From Kitasatospora sp. NBC_00374 (lineage in GTDB: Bacteria > Actinomycetota > Actinomycetes > Streptomycetales > Streptomycetaceae), in NCBI RefSeq assembly GCF_041434935.1, contig NZ_CP107964.1:1612001-1676000 (forward strand): a DNA stretch of 64,000 nt, in the 5' to 3' direction. The stretch's first letter is position 1. Every line of letters starts with the position of its first letter. Positions 53,301-64,000 of the stretch are shown piece after piece. A program made the translations under genes and the position numbers. Under the pieces are notes generated by a model. That model had not been told where the DNA came from. It worked only from the letters and a program-made list of their open reading frames with translations, and did no database searches.

Positions 53301-56300
53301 CCGCACGTTCAACTCACCGAACGACAGCTCACCGTCAACCGCGACCACCGCCACCGCATCCGGCGACAACCCGACCTGACGCTCGAACACCTCACCGAAC
53401 AACGCCCCATCGGCAGCCACCGACGAACCGTTCCACTCCCCCAACAACCGGGACCGCTCCGCCCCCTCCACCAACTCCACCGCACCGACCCGGACATCCG
53501 GATCCCCCACCACCACCGCCAGCAACCGCACGAACCGCGCCACCAACACCTCGGCCGTCGACCGCTCGAACAGATCGGCCGAGTACTCGACGCTGGCGTC
53601 CAGGCCTGCGCCCGCGCGGTCCGAGAAGCCGAAGGACAGGTCGAACTTCGCGGTGCCCCCGACCGTCGACAGCGGGGCGACCTCGATGCCGGGAAGGTCC
53701 AGGCCGGCCGCCACCTCGCCGTCGTCGAAGGTCAGCATCACCTGGAACAGCGGATGCCGGGACATCGAACGGGCCGGGTTGAGCACTTCGACCAGCCGCT
53801 CGAACGGCACGTCCTGGTGCGCGAACGCCGCCAGGTCGGCCGTCCGGACCCGGCCCACCAGCTCCCGGAACGTCGGATCACCCGACACGTCCGTCCGCAG
53901 CACCAGCGTGTTCACGAAGAAGCCCACGAGGTCGTCCAGCGCCTCGTCCGTCCGGCCGGCCACGGGCGTGCCGAGGGGGATGTCCGGGCCCGCACCAAGA
54001 CGCGACAGCAGCGCGGCCACCGCGGCCTGCACCACCATGAACACCGTCGCCCCGGACTCCCGCGCCAGCGCGGTCACGCCCGCGAACACCGCGTCGTCCA
54101 GCCGGAACTGGACCAGCCCGCCCGCACCACCGGGCTCGGCCGGCCGCATCCGGTCCGCCGGCAGCGCGAGCTCGGCCGGCAGATCCGCCAACGCGGTGCT
54201 CCAGAACCCGAGTTGGCGGGCGAGCAGGCTCGCCGGGTCGCTCTCCTCGCCCAGCAGCTCCTGCTGCCAGAGGGTGTAGTCGGCGTACTGCACCGGCAGT
54301 TCGTCCCACTCCGGCGCGGCGCCGCCCAGCCGGGCCGCGTACGCCGTCCCGAGGTCCCGCGCGAGGGGTGCCAGGGACCAGCCGTCGGCGGCGATGTGGT
54401 GCAGCACGATCAGCAGCACCGACTCGTCGACGCCCGTCTCGAACAGCCACACCCGGATCGGCAGGTCCACCGTCACGTCGAAGGAGCACGCCGCGGCCTC
54501 GGCCACCGCCGCCTCGTCCGCGCCGGCCACCACCGTCAGCAGCTCGCCGATCTGCGTCAGCGACTCGACCCGCTGGAACGGCACACCGCCGACCTCGGGG
54601 AACACCGTCCGCAGGCTCTCGTGCCGCCCGACCAGGTCGGACAGCGCCAGCCGCAGCGCGGCCACGTCGACCCGGCCCGAGAGCCGCAGCGCCACCGGGA
54701 TGTTGTACGTCGAGGAGGGGCCCTCGAAACGGTTCAGGAACCACAGCCGCTGCTGCGCGAACGACAACGGCACCACGGTCGGACGCTCTCCTTCCCGCAG
54801 TCCGTCGCGGGCGTCCTCGGCGGCGCCGATCCGGCCGGCGAGGGCGGCGACCGTCGACGCCTCGAAGACCGTGCGGATCGCCAGCTCGACACCGAGCTCG
54901 ATCCGGATCCGGCTGACCAGCTTCGTCACGAGCAGCGAGTGGCCGCCCAGTGCGAAGAAGTCGTCGTCGACGGCGACGTGGGTCAGGCCCAGGACGTCGG
55001 CGAACAGGCCGCACAGGACCCGCTCGATCTCCGAGCTCGGCTCCCGGCCCTCGGAGACCCACTCGGCCGCGGGTTGCGGAAGGCTGCGCCGGTCGAGCTT
55101 GCCGTGGGCCGTCAGCGGCAGCTCCGCCAGCAGGACGAAGGCCGACGGCACCATGTACTCGGGCAGCGCCTGGGCGGCGTGCTTGCGCAGGACGTCGGCG
55201 GCCGGGGCGGTGTGCCCGGGGACCACGTACGCGACCAGGCGGCGGTCGCCGGGGGTGTCCTCGCGGACGATCACGACGGCCTCGCGGACGTCGGGGTGGG
55301 CGGCCAACGCGGCCTGGATCTCACCGAGTTCGATCCGGTAGCCACGGATCTTCACCTGGTCGTCGGCCCGGCCCACGGACTCCAGGGTGCCGTCGGGGAG
55401 GCGGCGGGCCAGGTCACCGGAGCGGTAGAGCCGGGAACCGGGTACGCCGAACGGGTTGGGGACGAAACGCTCGGCCGTCAGCGCGGCCCGGTCGAGGTAG
55501 CCGCGGGCGACCCCGCGTCCGCTGACGTGCACCTCGCCGACCACGCCGACCGGCACCAGCCGGCCGTACGCGTCCAGCAGGTGCACACCGAGGTCCGGCA
55601 GCGGGCCACCGATCGGGCTGGCGGACGGCGTCGCGAGGTCGGCGGCCGTGAGGCGGTGGAAGGTGGTGTGGACGGTGGTCTCGGTGATCCCGTACATGTT
55701 GATCAGCGCGGGCGCGTCCAGCCCGAGCCGTCCGGCCCACGGTGCGAGCTCGGCGAGCTCCAGCTTCTCGCCGCCGAACACCACGTGCCGCAGCGCGAGT
55801 TCACCGATCCTCGGGTCGCCGGCACCGGCCAGACCGACCAGCGAACGGAACGCGGACGGCGTCTGGCTGAGCATCGTGACCTGCTCGATGACCAGCAGGT
55901 CGAGGAAGTCCTCGGGCGAACGGGCCACGTCGAACGGCACCACCACCACCCGGCCACCGAACAGCAGCGCACCCCACAACTCCCAGACGGAGAAGTCGAA
56001 CGCGTACGAGTGGAACAGCGACCACACGTCGTTCGGGCCGGGGTGGAACGACTGCTCCGCGGCCGTGAACAGGCCCACCACGTTGGCGTGCGACAGCGTG
56101 ACGCCCTTGGGCCGTCCGGTGGAGCCGGAGGTGTAGATCACATACACCGCGTTGTCCGGCGACACGGCCGTGTCCAGGTCGGCGGACGGCAGCTGCGCGA
56201 CCTCCTCGGCGACCTCCTCCAGCACCACCACCGGACCGCCCCACACCGAGGCCACCAGCCCCGCGTGCGCCGACTGCGTCACCACACACGCCAACGCGGC

Positions 56301-57953
56301 ATCGGACGCCATGTACGCCAACCGCTCCGCCGGGTACGCCGGATCCAACGGCACATACGCACCACCGGCCTTCAGCACCGCCAGCAGCGTCACCACCAGC
56401 TCGAACCCACGCTCCAGACACACCCCCACCAGCGCCTCCGGCCCCACCCCGAGACCCCGCAACCGCCACGCCAACCGGTTCGCCCGCGCGTTCAGCTCCC
56501 CGTACGACAGCGACACCCCCTCGAACGACACCGCCACCGCATCCGGGGCGCAACCCACCTGCCGCTCGAACACCTCATGCACACACAGCCCCTCCCAGAC
56601 ACCGACCGCACCCACGATCGGCCGGTCGACGACCGCCAGCTCGGCGGCGTCGAGCAGTGCGACCTCGCCGACCCGCGCGTCGGGGCCTGCCACAACGGCT
56701 GCCAGCAGCCGCTGGAACCACTCCACCAGCCGTTCGGCGGTCGACCGGTCGAACAGGTCGGCCGAGTACTCGACGCCGGCGTCCAGACCTGCGCCCGCGC
56801 GGTCCGAGAAGCCGAAGGACAGGTCGAACTTGGCGGTGTCCCCGATCGTCGGCAGCGGCTCCACCCGGACGCCCGGGAGGTCGACCGCGGCGGCCACCTG
56901 GCCGTCGTCGAAGGTCAGCATCACCTGGAACAGCGGGTGGCGGTTCATCGAGCGGACGGGGTTGAGCAGCTCGACCAGCCGCTCGAACGGCACGTCCTGG
57001 TGCGCGAACGCCGCCAGGTCCGCCGTCCGGACCCGGCCCACCAGCTCCCGGAACGTCGGATCACCCGACACGTCCGTCCGCAGCACCAGCGTGTTCACGA
57101 AGAACCCCACGAGGTCGTCCAGCGCGACGTCGGTCCGGCCGGCCACGGGGGTGCCGATCGGTACGTCCGTCCCGGCGCCCAGGCGGGAGAGCAGGGCGGC
57201 GACTGCCGCCTGCACCACCATGAACACCGTCGCCCCGCACTCCCGCGCCAGCGCGGTCACGCCCGCGAACACCGCGTCGTCCAGCCGGAACTGGACCAGC
57301 CCGCCCGCACCACCGGGCTCGGCCGGCCGCACCCGGTCCGCCGGCAGCGCCAGCTCGGCCGGCAGATCCGCCAACGCGGAGCTCCAGAACCCGAGTTGCC
57401 GGGCGAGCAGGCTCGCCGGGTCGCTCTCCTCGCCCAGCAGCTCCTGCTGCCAGAGGGTGTAGTCGGCGTACTGCACCGGCAGTTCGTCCCACTCCGGCGC
57501 GGCGCCGCCCAGCCGGGCCGCGTACGCCGTCCCGAGGTCGCGGGCGAACGGGGCGAGCGACCAGCCGTCGCCGGCGATGTGGTGCAGCACGATCAGCAGG
57601 TCGTACGCGTCCGTGCCGGTCCGGGTCAGCCAGGCGCGGATCGGCAGCTCGGCCGTCAGGTCGAACGGCCGGGCGGCGGCCTCCACCGCGTTCCACGGCC
57701 CGGCGACCGGCTCCAGCAGGTCGCCGACCTCTCCGAGCGACAGCACCCGCTGGTGCGGCTCACCGTCGGCCTCGGGGAACACCGTCCGCAGGCTCTCGTG
57801 CCGCCCGACGACGTCCCGCAGCGCGAGTCCGAGCGCCACCCGGTCCACCGGGCCGGTCAGCCGCAGTCCGAGCGGGATGTTGTACGAGGAGCCGGCTCCC
57901 TCCAGTCGGTTCAGGAACCACAGGCGCTGCTGGGCGAAGGAGAGGGGGATCAC
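41340..57953 (-). CDS. Five-module NRPS with terminal thioesterase
   Basis: A 5,537-residue assembly line: (C-A-T)x5-TE. Approximate residues: C1 1-440, A1 455-960, T1 975-1040; C2 1060-1490, A2 to 2010, T2 2065; C3 from 2118, A3 core 2732, T3 3130; C4 from 3185, A4 core 3800, T4 4178; C5 from 4233, A5 core 4845, T5 5222; TE 5285-5537 with GWSFGG near 5355. All C domains have HHIA/V-x-DG, all carriers GGHS. Specificity residues as I read them: A1 DFWSVGMVHK (Thr-like), A2 DTDDSGYVDK and A3 DTDDMGYVDK (acidic pocket, basic substrate), A4 DVFSVAIVYK and A5 DVFSVAVVYK (not assigned). No epimerase or methyltransferase domain. The GTG start overlaps the upstream NRPS stop (GTGA). Confidence 0.97.
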   Translation of the reverse strand: MIPLSFAQQRLWFLNRLEGAGSSYNIPLGLRLTGPVDRVALGLALRDVVGRHESLRTVFPEADGEPHQRVLSLGEVGDLLEPVAGPWNAVEAAARPFDLTAELPIRAWLTRTGTDAYDLLIVLHHIAGDGWSLAPFARDLGTAYAARLGGAAPEWDELPVQYADYTLWQQELLGEESDPASLLARQLGFWSSALADLPAELALPADRVRPAEPGGAGGLVQFRLDDAVFAGVTALARECGATVFMVVQAAVAALLSRLGAGTDVPIGTPVAGRTDVALDDLVGFFVNTLVLRTDVSGDPTFRELVGRVRTADLAAFAHQDVPFERLVELLNPVRSMNRHPLFQVMLTFDDGQVAAAVDLPGVRVEPLPTIGDTAKFDLSFGFSDRAGAGLDAGVEYSADLFDRSTAERLVEWFQRLLAAVVAGPDARVGEVALLDAAELAVVDRPIVGAVGVWEGLCVHEVFERQVGCAPDAVAVSFEGVSLSYGELNARANRLAWRLRGLGVGPEALVGVCLERGFELVVTLLAVLKAGGAYVPLDPAYPAERLAYMASDAALACVVTQSAHAGLVASVWGGPVVVLEEVAEEVAQLPSADLDTAVSPDNAVYVIYTSGSTGRPKGVTLSHANVVGLFTAAEQSFHPGPNDVWSLFHSYAFDFSVWELWGALLFGGRVVVVPFDVARSPEDFLDLLVIEQVTMLSQTPSAFRSLVGLAGAGDPRIGELALRHVVFGGEKLELAELAPWAGRLGLDAPALINMYGITETTVHTTFHRLTAADLATPSASPIGGPLPDLGVHLLDAYGRLVPVGVVGEVHVSGRGVARGYLDRAALTAERFVPNPFGVPGSRLYRSGDLARRLPDGTLESVGRADDQVKIRGYRIELGEIQAALAAHPDVREAVVIVREDTPGDRRLVAYVVPGHTAPAADVLRKHAAQALPEYMVPSAFVLLAELPLTAHGKLDRRSLPQPAAEWVSEGREPSSEIERVLCGLFADVLGLTHVAVDDDFFALGGHSLLVTKLVSRIRIELGVELAIRTVFEASTVAALAGRIGAAEDARDGLREGERPTVVPLSFAQQRLWFLNRFEGPSSTYNIPVALRLSGRVDVAALRLALSDLVGRHESLRTVFPEVGGVPFQRVESLTQIGELLTVVAGADEAAVAEAAACSFDVTVDLPIRVWLFETGVDESVLLIVLHHIAADGWSLAPLARDLGTAYAARLGGAAPEWDELPVQYADYTLWQQELLGEESDPASLLARQLGFWSTALADLPAELALPADRMRPAEPGGAGGLVQFRLDDAVFAGVTALARESGATVFMVVQAAVAALLSRLGAGPDIPLGTPVAGRTDEALDDLVGFFVNTLVLRTDVSGDPTFRELVGRVRTADLAAFAHQDVPFERLVEVLNPARSMSRHPLFQVMLTFDDGEVAAGLDLPGIEVAPLSTVGGTAKFDLSFGFSDRAGAGLDASVEYSADLFERSTAEVLVARFVRLLAVVVGDPDVRVGAVELVEGAERSRLLGEWNGSSVAADGALFGEVFERQVGLSPDAVAVVAVDGELSFGELNVRANRLARELVARGAGPERCVALVLPRTTDLLVGLLAVLKSGAAYLPLDPSHPAERVGFMLADAGPVLALAVGSSAGVLDGAAVPVLVLDDPVTAVAVGARDGSDLTSVERELLPEHPAYVIYTSGSTGRPKGVVVEHRSLADLFHTHRRTLVEPHLGDRTGVPVGLVAGITFDTSLDALCFLLAGHELHLISDGTRLDATALARYVVDHRLDFLDLTPSYLSVLLAEGLLADEREHVPAVLSVGGEATGPELWSQLRAAERTVSLNYYGPTECTVDAVACSFAVSETPVIGRPLDNTRGYVLDGDLRLVPAGVPGELFLAGEGLARGYLNRPDLTAERFLPDPFGAAGTRMYRTGDVVRWNSAGALEYLGRADDQVKIRGFRIELGEIEAVLARHPAVGQVCVTVREDRPGDPGLVAYLVTTAEVAEAELRAHTARALPEYMVPSAFVLLAELPLTAHGKLDRRALPAPEFSPSAAGRAPRNGRERVLCALFGEVLGVEKVGIDDNFFALGGHSLLVTRLVSRIRAELGVELPIRALFEAATVAGLADRLGDAAGARAALGRQERPAEVPLSFAQQRLWFLNRFEGPSSTYNIPVGLRLSGRVDVAALRLALRDVVVRHESLRTVFPEADGVPSQRLIAPIDLDGLLTVVPGADEAAVAEAAACSFDVTVDLPIRVWLFETGADESVLLIVLHHIAADGWSMLPLARDLQAAYAARAVNDLPGWAELPVQYADYTLWQRRLLGEESDPDSLISAQLDFWRSTLAGSPELLELPADRPRPSESGSRGELIEFTLDADVHQALTALARESGATVFMVVQAAVAALLSRLGAGPDIPLGTPVAGRTDEALDDLVGFFVNTLVLRTDVSGDPTFRELVGRARDTDLAAFAHQDVPFERLVEVLNPARSMSHHPLFQVMLTFDEGAVADRLELPGLHVEPWEPGAATAKFDLSFGFVEQAGQSLAGTVEFSSDLFERSTAEVLVARFVRLLAAVVGDPDVRVGAVELVEGAERSRLLGEWNGSSVAADGALFGEVFERQVGLSPDAVAVVAVDGELSFGELNVRANRLARELVARGAGPERCVALVLPRTTDLLVGLLAVLKSGAAYLPLDPSHPAERVGFMLADAGPVLALAVGSSAGVLDGAAVPVLVLDDPVTAVAVGARDGSDLTSVERELLPEHPAYVIYTSGSTGRPKGVVVEHRSLADLFHTHRRTLIEPHLGDRTGVPVGLVAGITFDTSLDALCCLVAGHRLHVVADDVRLDAAALVRYVAEHRLDFLDLTPSYLSVLLTEGLLADDREHVPALVMAGGEAVGADLWTELRAAERTVSLNYYGPTECTVDAVACSLAVSETPVIGRPLDNTRGYVLDGDLRLVPAGVQGELYLAGEGLARGYLNRPDLTAERFLPDPFGAAGTRMYRTGDVVRWNSAGALEYLGRADDQVKIRGFRIELGEIEAVLARHPAVAQTAVVVREDQPGDPRLVAYLVPSAVPSAVPSAEVEPAELRAHVARSLPEYMVPSAFVLLDAFPLTVHGKLDRRALPAPDHSLVAAGRTPRTGRERVLCALFGEVLGLDGVGIDDNFFTLGGHSLLVTRLVSRVRAELGVELPIRALFEAGTVAALDAWITTTARGARTALAVRERPARLPLSFAQQRLWFLNRFEGPSSTYNIPIGLRLSGRVDVPALRLALRDLVGRHESLRTVFPEAEGVPFQQVLPLTQVGDLLEVVAGADEESVTAAAEYGFDVTADLPLRAWLFETGAEEAVLLIVLHHIAADGWSMLPLARDLRTAYAARVTGHAPEWDGLPVQYADYTLWQRELLGEEDDPDSLVSAQLDFWRATLADLPELMALPTDRTRPTEAGHHGEVVEFSLDAELNAALNTFARECGATVFMVVQAAVAALLSRLGAGPDIPLGTPIAGRTDVALDDLVGFFVNTLVLRTDVSGDPTFRELVGRARDADLAAFAHQDVPFERLVEVLNPVRSMAWHPLFQVMISFNDNATDGDLALPGLTAEPVVADGRSAKFDLAFAFGGSASGDQDGELPAVLEYATELFDRSTVEALVGRLVLLLEGVLADPDVRVGGVELLSGAERRELLVVRNDTVLEVSAGTVPGLFEAQVGRSPGAVAVVSGGVGLSYAELDARANRLARLLVGRGVGPEDLVALSLPRSVEMVVAVLAVLKSGAAYLPVDPEYPADRIAYMLSDAAPALVVTSSEVAIDGDRLLLDSAETLAVLACLPDTPLTDAERNGVLLPEHPAYVIYTSGSTGRPKGVVVAHRSVVGLVAWAVAEIGRERLSRVLASTSLNFDVSVFEMFGPLLCGGRIEVVRDVLALLEVPRWSGSLVSGVPSAVAHLVGQGQVELDARMVVLAGEGLSAHTLNVIRAAAPGATVANIYGPTEATVYATAWYTDDAVDAAPPIGRPLSNTRVYVLDARLGLVPPGVAGELFIAGGGLARGYLNRPDLTAERFLPDPFGEPGARMYRTGDVVRWTPDGQIDYLGRSDSQVKVRGFRIELGEIESVLTGHPGVVQAAVLVREDRPGDQRITAYAVCSRAVDPAELRAHVAAALPEYMVPSAFVLLDALPLNPNGKLDRRALPAPDFSALVEGRAPRTEREHTLAALFAEILGLESVGIDDNFFALGGHSLLVTRLVSRIRAELGVEVPIRALFDAPTVAALAERLDEAGGARGGLRKRERPATVPLSFAQQRLWFLNRFEGPSSTYNIPIGLRLSGRVDVPALRLALRDLVGRHESLRTVFPEIDGVPFQRVLSPAEVGELLEVVAGTDEGAVAAAAGHAFDVTADLPVRAWLFEAGEDEYVLMLVLHHIVADGWSLVPLSRDLRTAYAARSEDRAPDWDGLPVQYADYTLWQRELLGEEDDPDSLVSAQLDFWRATLAGLPPELALPTDRPRPAESGHRGETVEFRLGQDAQRAMTTLARECGATVFMVVQAAVAALLSRLGAGSDIPFGTPIAGRTDEALDDLVGFFVNTLVLRTDVSGDPTFRELVGRARDADLAAFAHQDVPFERLVEVLNPVRSMNRHPLFQVMLNFAESAGTVGTLDLPGLTAEPLAEVGEGAKFDLSFTFSDEGRAGLGGSVEYATELFDRSTVEALVGRLVRLLEVVLADPDVRVGGVELLSGAERRELLVVRNDTVLEVSAGTVPGLFEAQVGRSPGAVAVVSGGVGLSYAELDARANRLARLLVGRGVGPEDLVALSLPRSVEMVVAVLAVLKSGAAYLPVDPEYPADRIAYMLSDAAPALALTLASTADLVAGVPVVVLDDPATAAEIDGQVGTPPNRPDLLPEHPAYVIYTSGSTGRPKGVVVAHRSVVGLVAWAVAEIGRERLSHVLASTSLNFDVSVFEMFGPLLCGGRIEVVRDVLALLEVPRWSGSLVSGVPSAVAHLVGQGQVELDARMVVLAGEGLSAHTLNVIRAAAPGATVANVYGPTEATVYATAWYTDDAVDAAPPIGRPLSNTRVYVLDARLGLVPPGVAGELFIAGGGLARGYLNRPDLTAERFLPDPFGEPGARMYRTGDVVRWTPDGQIDYLGRSDSQVKVRGFRIELGEIESVLTGHPGVVQAAVLVREDRPGDQRITAYAVCSRAVDPAELRAHVAAALPEYMVPSAFVLLDALPLNPNGKLDRRALPAPDFSALVEGRAPRTEREHTLAGLFAEILGLESVGIDDNFFALGGHSLLVTRLVSRIRAELGVEVPIRALFDAPTVAALAERLAERLDAAGRERALAPLLPLRAAGTELPLFCVHPGLAVGWSYANLLPYLPAQVPVYALQARGLDGTGQLPCSIGEMAADYLARIRSVQPAGPYRLLGWSFGGMVAAAVAAELRAQGDEVELLAVLDAYPDWSDGPAAPAGRSEREALIEVLAGLGILPESASEARDVDGSPRAQALEILRSAYPELADLDEKSSAALVDVLLNNQRIGESYRAEPLGDGDVLLFVAGRTEAAGAPKPPTWERLTSGEVVVHPVDCAHADMTTRQASAEIGRVLTGRLGG
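42170..47200. repeat. Near-identical direct repeat of A-T regions, modules 4 and 5
   Basis: About 42170-44065 and 45300-47200 match at an offset near 3,132 bp, covering the end of each A domain, the carrier and the A core. One divergent block (about 43460-43595 versus 46593-46725), upstream of the A core in the protein, interrupts the identity. Codon usage within the repeat is conspicuously C-ending even for this genome. Confidence 0.85.
48940..53579. repeat. Near-identical direct repeat of A domains, modules 2 and 3
   Basis: About 48940-50405 and 52114-53579 match at an offset of 3,174 bp. A block at about 49365-49600 versus 52539-52775 diverges strongly inside otherwise identical sequence; it covers the part of the substrate pocket around specificity positions 278-301, where Met replaces Ser at position 299. 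Confidence 0.85.
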
Positions 57954-60900
57954 GCGGTTCCCTCCGGGCGGGTCATCCGGCGCAGCTTGGGGCGGGCGGG
58001 CGTGGTGTCGGCCGGGTCGGTGCCGCCGAGGCGTTCGGCGATGGCGGCGACGGTGGGGGCCGCGAAGAAGGCGTCGATGGCGAGTTCGACGTCGAGCACC
58101 GAGCGGATCCGGCCGATCAGGCGGATCACCAGCAGGGAGTGGCCGCCGAGGGCGAGGAAGTCGTCGTCGATGGAGACCTGTTCGAGGCCGAGCAGTTCGG
58201 CGAACAGGCCGGTGAGGGTCGTCTCCAGCGGTGTCCGCGGGGCGCGGCCGGGCGCGGCGGCGGGGGTGGGCCCGGGGGCGGGGAGGGCCTTGCGGTCGAG
58301 CTTGCCGTTCGGGGTGAGCGGGAAGGCGTCGAGCGCGACGAAGGCGGAGGGCACCATGTAGTCGGGCAGTTCGGCCGCGAGGTGGGCGCGGACGGCCTCG
58401 GGGTCGAACCGGTCGACGCGGTGGGCGGGGACGAGGTAGGCGACCAGGCGGACGTCGCCGGGCCGGTCCTCACGGGCGACGACGGCGCACTGGGCGACGG
58501 CCGGGTGGGCGCCCAGCACGGCCTCGATCTCGCCGGGCTCGATCCGGTAGCCGCGCAGCTTGACCTGGGTGTCGGCGCGGCCGCGGTAGTCCACCTCGCC
58601 GTCGGGCAGGACGGTGCCGACGTCCCCGGTGCGGTACATCCGGGCGCCGGGCGGCCCGTACGGGTCGGGCAGGAAGCGCTCGGCGGTCAGGGCGGGCAGG
58701 TCGGTGTAGCCGCGGGCGACGCCGGCCCCGCCGACGTAGATCTCCCCGGACTCGCCGGCGGCCACGGGGCCGAGCGCACCGTCCAGGACGTGCATCGTGG
58801 TGTTGGTGATGGGCCGGCCGATGGGGACGGTCTCGGGCTGCGGGCCGGTGGCGACGTGGGCGGAGTTGGCGACGGTGATCTCGGTGGGGCCGTACTCGTT
58901 GACGAAGCGGATACCGGTGTCGCCGGCCAGGTCGAGCCAGGTGTTGACCAGCCGGCCCGGGAAGAGCTCACCTCCGACGCTCAACAGCCCCGCGAGTCCG
59001 GCGAGTTCGTCTCCGGACAGCTGCTGGAGCAGCACCTCCAGGTGGGCGGGGGTGAGCTTGACGAAGCTGTACGGGCCGCCGTCGACGAGGTGCTTGCCGA
59101 GGTCGGCGGGGGCCAGGTCGGCGGGCAGCAGGTGGACGGTCTGCCCGGCGAGCAGCGGGGTGTACAGGGCGGGCACGACGAGGTCGAAGGCGACCGAGGA
59201 GAAGACCGGGGCGCCGCCGGTGCCGCGGGTGGCGTACTCCTCGACCGTCCAGGTGAGGTAGTTGGCGAGGCCCCGGTGGGTGACCTCGACGCCCTTGGGC
59301 CTGCCGGTGGTGCCGGAGGTGTACACGACGTAGGCGAGGGTGTCGGGGTCGACGTCGATCCCGGGGGCCGCGGTGGGCTGCCCGGCGAGGGCGTCGCGGT
59401 CGACCAGCAGCCAGTCGCACTGGCCGAGGCCGGTGAGCCGGGCGGCGAGCGCGGGGTGGGTGATGACCACGTCGGCGTGCGACTCGCGGATCACCCGCTC
59501 CAGGCGGGCGGTGGGGAAGGCGGGGTCGAGCGGGACGTAGGCGCCGCCGGCCTTCCAGACCCCGAGCAGGGCGGCGACCAGGTCCGGGCCGCGGTCGAGC
59601 AGGACGGCGACCCGGGACTCGGGGCGCACGCCGAGGGCGAGCAGCCGGTGGGCGAACTGGTTGGCCCGGGTGTTCAGCCTGGCGTAGGAGAGCTTGCCCT
59701 CGGTGGAGACCAGGGCGGTGGCGACCGGGGTGGTGGCGGCCTGCTGTTCGAACAGCGCGATGGTGGTGCCGGCGGGCCGGGGGTCGGCGGCGGGCCGGGC
59801 CGGGTGGGTCCGGCGGACGGGCTCGGCGCCGGTGCGGGCGTCTCCGTCGAGGTTGTTGACCATGTCGCGCAGAACCTCTCGGTACATGTCGGCCAGCCGC
59901 TCGGCGTTGGCCCGGCTGATGGTGTGGGTGTCGGTGGAGAGCACGATGCCCCGGCCGGAGGCGATCACGTTGAGGCCGATCTCGTTGGGCGTCTCGCCGA
60001 TCCCGAGGTCGCCGTCGACCTGCTCGTCGGTGGCGTGGAAGTCCAGGTAGCTGAACGAGATCTGGATCAGGCCGGTGCGGCCGGTGTCGCGCTGGATGGC
60101 CGGCAGCGGGTAGCGGCGGTGCGGCCAGATCTCGGCCTCCCGGTCGAGTACCTGCCTGATCAGCTCCCGCCAGGTGCGGGCGCCGCGCTCGGCCGCGAAC
60201 GGGACGGTGTTGAGGTGCATGCCGTAGACGTGCTCGGCGCCGGGGACCTCGGGGCGGCCATGGGCGACCAGGCCGGTGTAGAAGCTGCGGGCCGGGGTGA
60301 AGCCGCTCATCACCCTGGTGTGGGCGGCGAGCAGGACGCTCTTGACGGAGGCCCGGGTGGCGGTGGCGACGGCGCTGACGCCCTCGGCCAGGTCGTCCAG
60401 CAGGATCCAGGTCTGGAAGGCCTCGCGCGGTGTGCCGGGTGCGTCCCGCCAGTGGGCGGGGAGGGTGACCGGGGTGTGGTCGGTGACGATCCGCCGCCAG
60501 TAGGCGCGGTCCTCGGCCGAGTCGAGGGCGGCCAGTTCGGCGGCGATGAAGTCGGCGTAGCGGACGGTGGTGCGGCCGGGCTCGGGCGGCGCCTCGCCGT
60601 CCCGGAGGCTGCGGTAGCAGGCGATCAGTTCCATCACCAGGGCGTGGTGGCTCCAGCCCTCCAGGATCACGTGCGACTCGGTGAGGGTCAGCCACCAGCC
60701 GCCGCGGCCGGTGTGGGCGAAGACCCGCAGCAGCGGGAGGTCGTCGGACGCGAACACGGCACGGCGCTCGGCGGCGATGAAGGTGCGCAGGGCGGCCTTC
60801 TCGGCGTCCTCGTCGAGGTTGGAGAGGTCGTGGCTGCGGAACGGTATCCCGGCGGTGCGGTGGACGATCTGCAGCGGGACGGAGTAGCCGGAGATGTCCA

Positions 60901-62992
60901 GCGAGGTGCGCAGGATCTCGTGCCGCTCGGCCATCAGGGCGACGGCGGCGCGCAGGGCCTGCTCGGAGAACGGCCGGTCGTCGTTGATCCTGAAGCAGGT
61001 GACGTTGTGGTACCGGTTGCGCTCGCGGTCGGCCAGCATCTCGATCAGCATGCCGAGTTGGAGCTGTCCGAGCGGGTAGGCGTCGGTGGCGTCGGCGGGC
61101 AGGGCGGCCCGGTCGTCGGCGGTGATCAGCTCGAACGGGCGGACCGGGGCGTCCGGTCGGGCGTCCGTCGGGGTGCGGGAGTCGACCAGCCCGGCGAGGC
61201 CGGCGACGGTGGCGTGCTGGTAGACCTCACCGGCGGTGACCTGGAAGCCGGCCGTTCGCAGGGCGCCGATCAGGGAGAGCACCCGGATGGAGTCGCCGCC
61301 GAGGTCGAAGAAGGTGTCCTCGACGCCGATCCCGTCCCGGCCGAGGACCTCGCTCCAGAGCTCGGTGAGCCGTGCCTCGGTGGCGGTGCGGGGTGCCACC
61401 GCCGTGCGGACGGCGGCCGTGGCGGCACGCTCGGGCGCGGGCAGGGCCCTGCGGTCGAGCTTGGCGGTCGAGGTCAGCGGGATGGCGGGCAGTTCGACGA
61501 AGGCCGCCGGCACCATGTACGCGGCGAGGGTGGTCGAGAGCGCGGCGTGCAGCTGGGCGGCGTCGGCAGAGCCGCCGGGCCGGGCCGTCCAGTAGGCGAC
61601 CAGTTCCCGGTACCCGGGGGTGTCCTCGCGGACGATCACGACGGCCTCGCGGACGTCGGGGTGGGCGGCCAACGCGGCCTGGATCTCACCGAGTTCGATC
61701 CGGTAGCCGCGGATCTTCACCTGGTCGTCGGCCCGGCCCACGGACTCCAGGGTGCCATCGGGGAGGCGGCGGGCCAGGTCACCGGAGCGGTAGAGCCGGG
61801 AACCGGGTGCGCCGAACGGGTTGGGGACGAAACGCTCGGCCGTCAGCGCGGCCCGGTCGAGGTAGCCGCGGGCGACCCCGCGTCCGCTGACGTGCACCTC
61901 GCCGACCACGCCGACCGGCACCAGCCGGCCGTACGCGTCCAGCAGGTGCACACCGAGGTCCGGCAGCGGGCCGCCGATCGGGCTGGCGGACGGCGTCGCG
62001 AGGTCGGCGGCCGTGAGGCGGTGGAAGGTGGTGTGGACGGTGGTCTCGGTGATCCCGTACATGTTGATCAGCGCGGGCGCGTCCAGCCCGAGCCGTCCGG
62101 CCCACGGTGCGAGCTCGGCGAGCTCCAGCTTCTCGCCGCCGAACACCACGTGCCGCAGCGCGAGTTCACCGATCCTCGGGTCGCCGGCACCGGCCAGACC
62201 GACCAGCGAACGGAACGCGGACGGCGTCTGGCTGAGCATCGTGACCTGCTCGATGACCAGCAGGTCGAGGAAGTCCTCGGGCGAACGGGCCACGTCGAAC
62301 GGCACCACCACCACCCGGCCACCGAACAGCAGCGCACCCCACAACTCCCAGACGGAGAAGTCGAACGCGTACGAGTGGAACAGCGACCACACGTCGTTCG
62401 GGCCGGGGTGGAACGACTGCTCCGCGGCCGTGAACAGGCCCACCACGTTGGCGTGCGACAGCGTGACGCCCTTGGGCCGTCCGGTGGAGCCGGAGGTGTA
62501 GATCACATACACCGCGTTGTCCGGCGACACGGCCGTGTCCAGGTCGGCGGACGGCAGCTGCGCGACCTCCTCGGCGACCTCCTCCAGCACCACCACCGGA
62601 CCGCCCCACACCGAGGCCACCAGCCCCGCGTGCGCCGACTGCGTCACCACACACGCCAACGCGGCATCGGACGCCATGTACGCCAACCGCTCCGCCGGGT
62701 ACGCCGGATCCAACGGCACATACGCACCACCGGCCTTCAGCACCGCCAGCAGCGTCACCACCAGCTCGAACCCACGCTCCAGACACACCCCCACCAGCGC
62801 CTCCGGCCCCACCCCGAGACCCCGCAACCGCCACGCCAACCGGTTCGCCCGCGCGTTCAGCTCCCCGTACGACAGCGACACCCCCTCGAACGACACCGCC
62901 ACCGCATCCGGGGCGCAACCCACCTGCCGCTCGAACACCTCATGCACACACAGCCCCTCCCAGACACCGACCGCACCCACGATCGGCCGGTC
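55251..62992. repeat. Near-identical 1.38-kb direct repeat (two copies, A domains)
   Basis: 55251-56627 and 61616-62992 match at a constant offset of 6,365 bp with only a few substitutions seen (for example in the stretches near 55397/61762, 55444/61809 and 55608/61973). Both encode the whole core of the DFWSVGMVHK adenylation domains of the two NRPS genes. Flanking C and carrier domains are clearly different, so homogenisation was confined to the A domain. Confidence 0.9.
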
Positions 62993-64000
62993 CACCAGGG
63001 CCAGCTCCCCGGGTGGGAGGAACGTGACGGTGGCGTCGCCGTCCGGGTCGGCCGCCATCGCCTCGACGACGGCGCGGTAGAGCGCGGCGATCCGGTCCGT
63101 GTCGGCGCGGCCGAGGGTGTGGGAGTCGGTGGCGAGGGTGAAGCAGCCGCCGAGGGTGGTGACGGTCAGTCCGAACTCGGTGTGGCCCTCGTCGATGACG
63201 CTCTCCGCGTCGATCTGGCCGAGGTCCACCTGGTGGAAGTTCTGGTGGTTGAACATCACGTCGATCAGGCGGCCGCCGTCGCCCAGTTCCCGCTGGATGA
63301 CCGGCATCGGGAACCGGCGGTGCGGCCACATCGCGATCTCGTCGCCGAGCACCTGCTGCACGAGCTCCCGCCAGGTGCGGGCGGTGCGGCGGGCCGGGAA
63401 CGGCAGGGTGTTGAGGTACATGCCGTACACCCGGTCGGCGCCGACGATCTCGGGCCGGCCGTCGCAGACCAGGCCGGTGTAGAAGCTCGCCTCGTCGGTG
63501 AGCATGCTGAGCACCTTGAGGTGGGCGGCCACCAGGACGTTCTTGAGGGAGGCCCGGGCCCGGACGGCGAGCAGCCGCAGCTGCGGCTCCAGGTCCCGGT
63601 AGGGCACCGGGATGCGGTAGTACTCGCGCGGAGCCGTGCGGTCGGCGCCCCAGCCGGCGGGCAGGGCGAAGGCGGGGTGCTCGTCCAGGACGCCCTGCCA
63701 GAAGGCCCGTTCGTCCGGGGAGGCGATGGCGGTCTGCTCGGCGGCGATGAAGTCGGCGAACCGGACGGCGGGCGTCTCGGGCACCAGCGGGGTACGGCCG
63801 AGGCGCAGCGCGCGGAAGGTCTCCAGCAGCTCCATCAGCAGGGAGTGGTAGCTCCAGCCCTCCAGGACCGGGTGGCACTCGGTGATCGAGATCCACCAGC
63901 TGTCCTCGGCGGTCAGGTGCGCGGTGACCCGGATCAGCGGCGGCACGTCGAGGTGGAACGGGTTGGCCCGTTCGGCGGCGGTGAACTCACGGAGGGCGCG
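57950..64000 (-). CDS. Two-module NRPS, N-terminus beyond the right edge
   Basis: The last 2,016 residues of an NRPS whose start is outside the window. Order: partial C (64000 to about 63000), A (about 62990-61470, core at 62495), T (GGDS near 61290), C (about 61090-59860), A (about 59760-58300), T (GGHS near 58130) and a short basic tail. The first A domain is nearly identical in DNA to A1 of the next NRPS (code DFWSVGMVHK, Thr-like). The second reads DLPKSGEVAK; Lys at 278 and Glu at 322 suggest Asp/Asn or a derivative. Both C domains have an unusual active-site motif (CHPVLEGW and SHVILEGW). The first carrier reads GGDSI, a form often seen before epimerase or dual domains. Confidence 0.95.
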   Translation of the reverse strand, partial: RALREFTAAERANPFHLDVPPLIRVTAHLTAEDSWWISITECHPVLEGWSYHSLLMELLETFRALRLGRTPLVPETPAVRFADFIAAEQTAIASPDERAFWQGVLDEHPAFALPAGWGADRTAPREYYRIPVPYRDLEPQLRLLAVRARASLKNVLVAAHLKVLSMLTDEASFYTGLVCDGRPEIVGADRVYGMYLNTLPFPARRTARTWRELVQQVLGDEIAMWPHRRFPMPVIQRELGDGGRLIDVMFNHQNFHQVDLGQIDAESVIDEGHTEFGLTVTTLGGCFTLATDSHTLGRADTDRIAALYRAVVEAMAADPDGDATVTFLPPGELALVDRPIVGAVGVWEGLCVHEVFERQVGCAPDAVAVSFEGVSLSYGELNARANRLAWRLRGLGVGPEALVGVCLERGFELVVTLLAVLKAGGAYVPLDPAYPAERLAYMASDAALACVVTQSAHAGLVASVWGGPVVVLEEVAEEVAQLPSADLDTAVSPDNAVYVIYTSGSTGRPKGVTLSHANVVGLFTAAEQSFHPGPNDVWSLFHSYAFDFSVWELWGALLFGGRVVVVPFDVARSPEDFLDLLVIEQVTMLSQTPSAFRSLVGLAGAGDPRIGELALRHVVFGGEKLELAELAPWAGRLGLDAPALINMYGITETTVHTTFHRLTAADLATPSASPIGGPLPDLGVHLLDAYGRLVPVGVVGEVHVSGRGVARGYLDRAALTAERFVPNPFGAPGSRLYRSGDLARRLPDGTLESVGRADDQVKIRGYRIELGEIQAALAAHPDVREAVVIVREDTPGYRELVAYWTARPGGSADAAQLHAALSTTLAAYMVPAAFVELPAIPLTSTAKLDRRALPAPERAATAAVRTAVAPRTATEARLTELWSEVLGRDGIGVEDTFFDLGGDSIRVLSLIGALRTAGFQVTAGEVYQHATVAGLAGLVDSRTPTDARPDAPVRPFELITADDRAALPADATDAYPLGQLQLGMLIEMLADRERNRYHNVTCFRINDDRPFSEQALRAAVALMAERHEILRTSLDISGYSVPLQIVHRTAGIPFRSHDLSNLDEDAEKAALRTFIAAERRAVFASDDLPLLRVFAHTGRGGWWLTLTESHVILEGWSHHALVMELIACYRSLRDGEAPPEPGRTTVRYADFIAAELAALDSAEDRAYWRRIVTDHTPVTLPAHWRDAPGTPREAFQTWILLDDLAEGVSAVATATRASVKSVLLAAHTRVMSGFTPARSFYTGLVAHGRPEVPGAEHVYGMHLNTVPFAAERGARTWRELIRQVLDREAEIWPHRRYPLPAIQRDTGRTGLIQISFSYLDFHATDEQVDGDLGIGETPNEIGLNVIASGRGIVLSTDTHTISRANAERLADMYREVLRDMVNNLDGDARTGAEPVRRTHPARPAADPRPAGTTIALFEQQAATTPVATALVSTEGKLSYARLNTRANQFAHRLLALGVRPESRVAVLLDRGPDLVAALLGVWKAGGAYVPLDPAFPTARLERVIRESHADVVITHPALAARLTGLGQCDWLLVDRDALAGQPTAAPGIDVDPDTLAYVVYTSGTTGRPKGVEVTHRGLANYLTWTVEEYATRGTGGAPVFSSVAFDLVVPALYTPLLAGQTVHLLPADLAPADLGKHLVDGGPYSFVKLTPAHLEVLLQQLSGDELAGLAGLLSVGGELFPGRLVNTWLDLAGDTGIRFVNEYGPTEITVANSAHVATGPQPETVPIGRPITNTTMHVLDGALGPVAAGESGEIYVGGAGVARGYTDLPALTAERFLPDPYGPPGARMYRTGDVGTVLPDGEVDYRGRADTQVKLRGYRIEPGEIEAVLGAHPAVAQCAVVAREDRPGDVRLVAYLVPAHRVDRFDPEAVRAHLAAELPDYMVPSAFVALDAFPLTPNGKLDRKALPAPGPTPAAAPGRAPRTPLETTLTGLFAELLGLEQVSIDDDFLALGGHSLLVIRLIGRIRSVLDVELAIDAFFAAPTVAAIAERLGGTDPADTTPARPKLRRMTRPEGTA

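Noticed and set aside
42170-53579. Repeats as a CRISPR array or insertion sequences
   Set aside because: The repeats are kilobase-sized, in frame, and coincide with adenylation domains of a modular enzyme; there is no short repeat-spacer pattern, transposase or terminal inverted repeat.
41340-57953. Piperazate specificity for modules 4 and 5 because the code begins DVFSVA
   Set aside because: The remaining positions (I/V, V, Y) do not match the piperazate codes I remember, and no piperazate synthase or ornithine N-hydroxylase gene is in the window. I leave these modules unassigned.
48567-58361. A 3,264-codon open frame on the + strand opposite the NRPS genes
   Set aside because: It mirrors the NRPS in antisense. 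Its composition (His/Arg/Gln-rich with tandem patterns) follows from the GC-rich complement, and it repeats wherever the A domains repeat. No ribosome-binding site or domain is seen.

Overview
This 64 kb window comes from a very GC-rich actinomycete, most likely Streptomyces or Kitasatospora. The signs are the strong third-position G+C bias, frequent GTG/TTG starts with 4-bp stop/start overlaps, the actinobacterial hydrogenase gene order, and the NRPS style. No rRNA, tRNA, CRISPR array, transposase or integrase was seen.

Layout. 1-7 kb: the N-terminal part of a pyruvate carboxylase running off the left edge; a rearrangement scar where a 5'-truncated marR regulator meets a 5'-truncated PaaK-type acyl-adenylating ligase; then housekeeping and accessory genes (glycine-rich membrane protein, polysaccharide-deacetylase lipoprotein, DM13 protein, SpoIIE-type phosphatase). 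7.1-20.3 kb: a complete group 1h (high-affinity, atmospheric H2-oxidising) [NiFe]-hydrogenase locus. The structural operon hhyS-hhyL is followed by a NifU-like protein, three conserved proteins, a maturation endopeptidase and a 42-aa membrane peptide. A strong hairpin separates this from hypA-B-F-C-D-E, which itself ends in a 20-bp hairpin. 20.3-29.8 kb: a mixed region with decayed gene fragments (glycerate kinase, YCII), an ABC exporter operon behind a cluster of CGTTGC operator-like repeats, a Met-rich membrane protein behind a CsoR-like palindrome, an ECF sigma factor with a divergent small Cys/His protein, NUDIX, DUF1801, AlkB-like and DUF5990 genes, and several unknowns.

29.8-64 kb: one long leftward-transcribed block, the downstream end of a nonribosomal lipopeptide gene cluster whose start lies beyond the right edge. 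In transcription order it holds a partial two-module NRPS, a five-module NRPS with terminal thioesterase, a carbamoyltransferase of the OTC superfamily, an MFS exporter, a fatty acyl-AMP ligase, two unusual acyl-CoA dehydrogenases, an acyl carrier protein, a free-standing condensation domain, and the SbnA/SbnB pair that makes L-2,3-diaminopropionate (Dap).

The combined inference is an N-acylated, probably unsaturated, lipopeptide containing Dap. The carbamoyltransferase has lost the ornithine-binding signature, so it may turn Dap into a beta-ureidoalanine unit. The seven adenylation domains fall into three near-identical DNA pairs plus one singleton with a Lys at position 278 (Asp/Asn-like), so the peptide should contain repeated residues. 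The two condensation domains of the upstream NRPS have a non-canonical active-site motif (H-x3-E-G-W). I cannot match this gene combination to a known product from memory and regard it as the best candidate here for an undescribed system.
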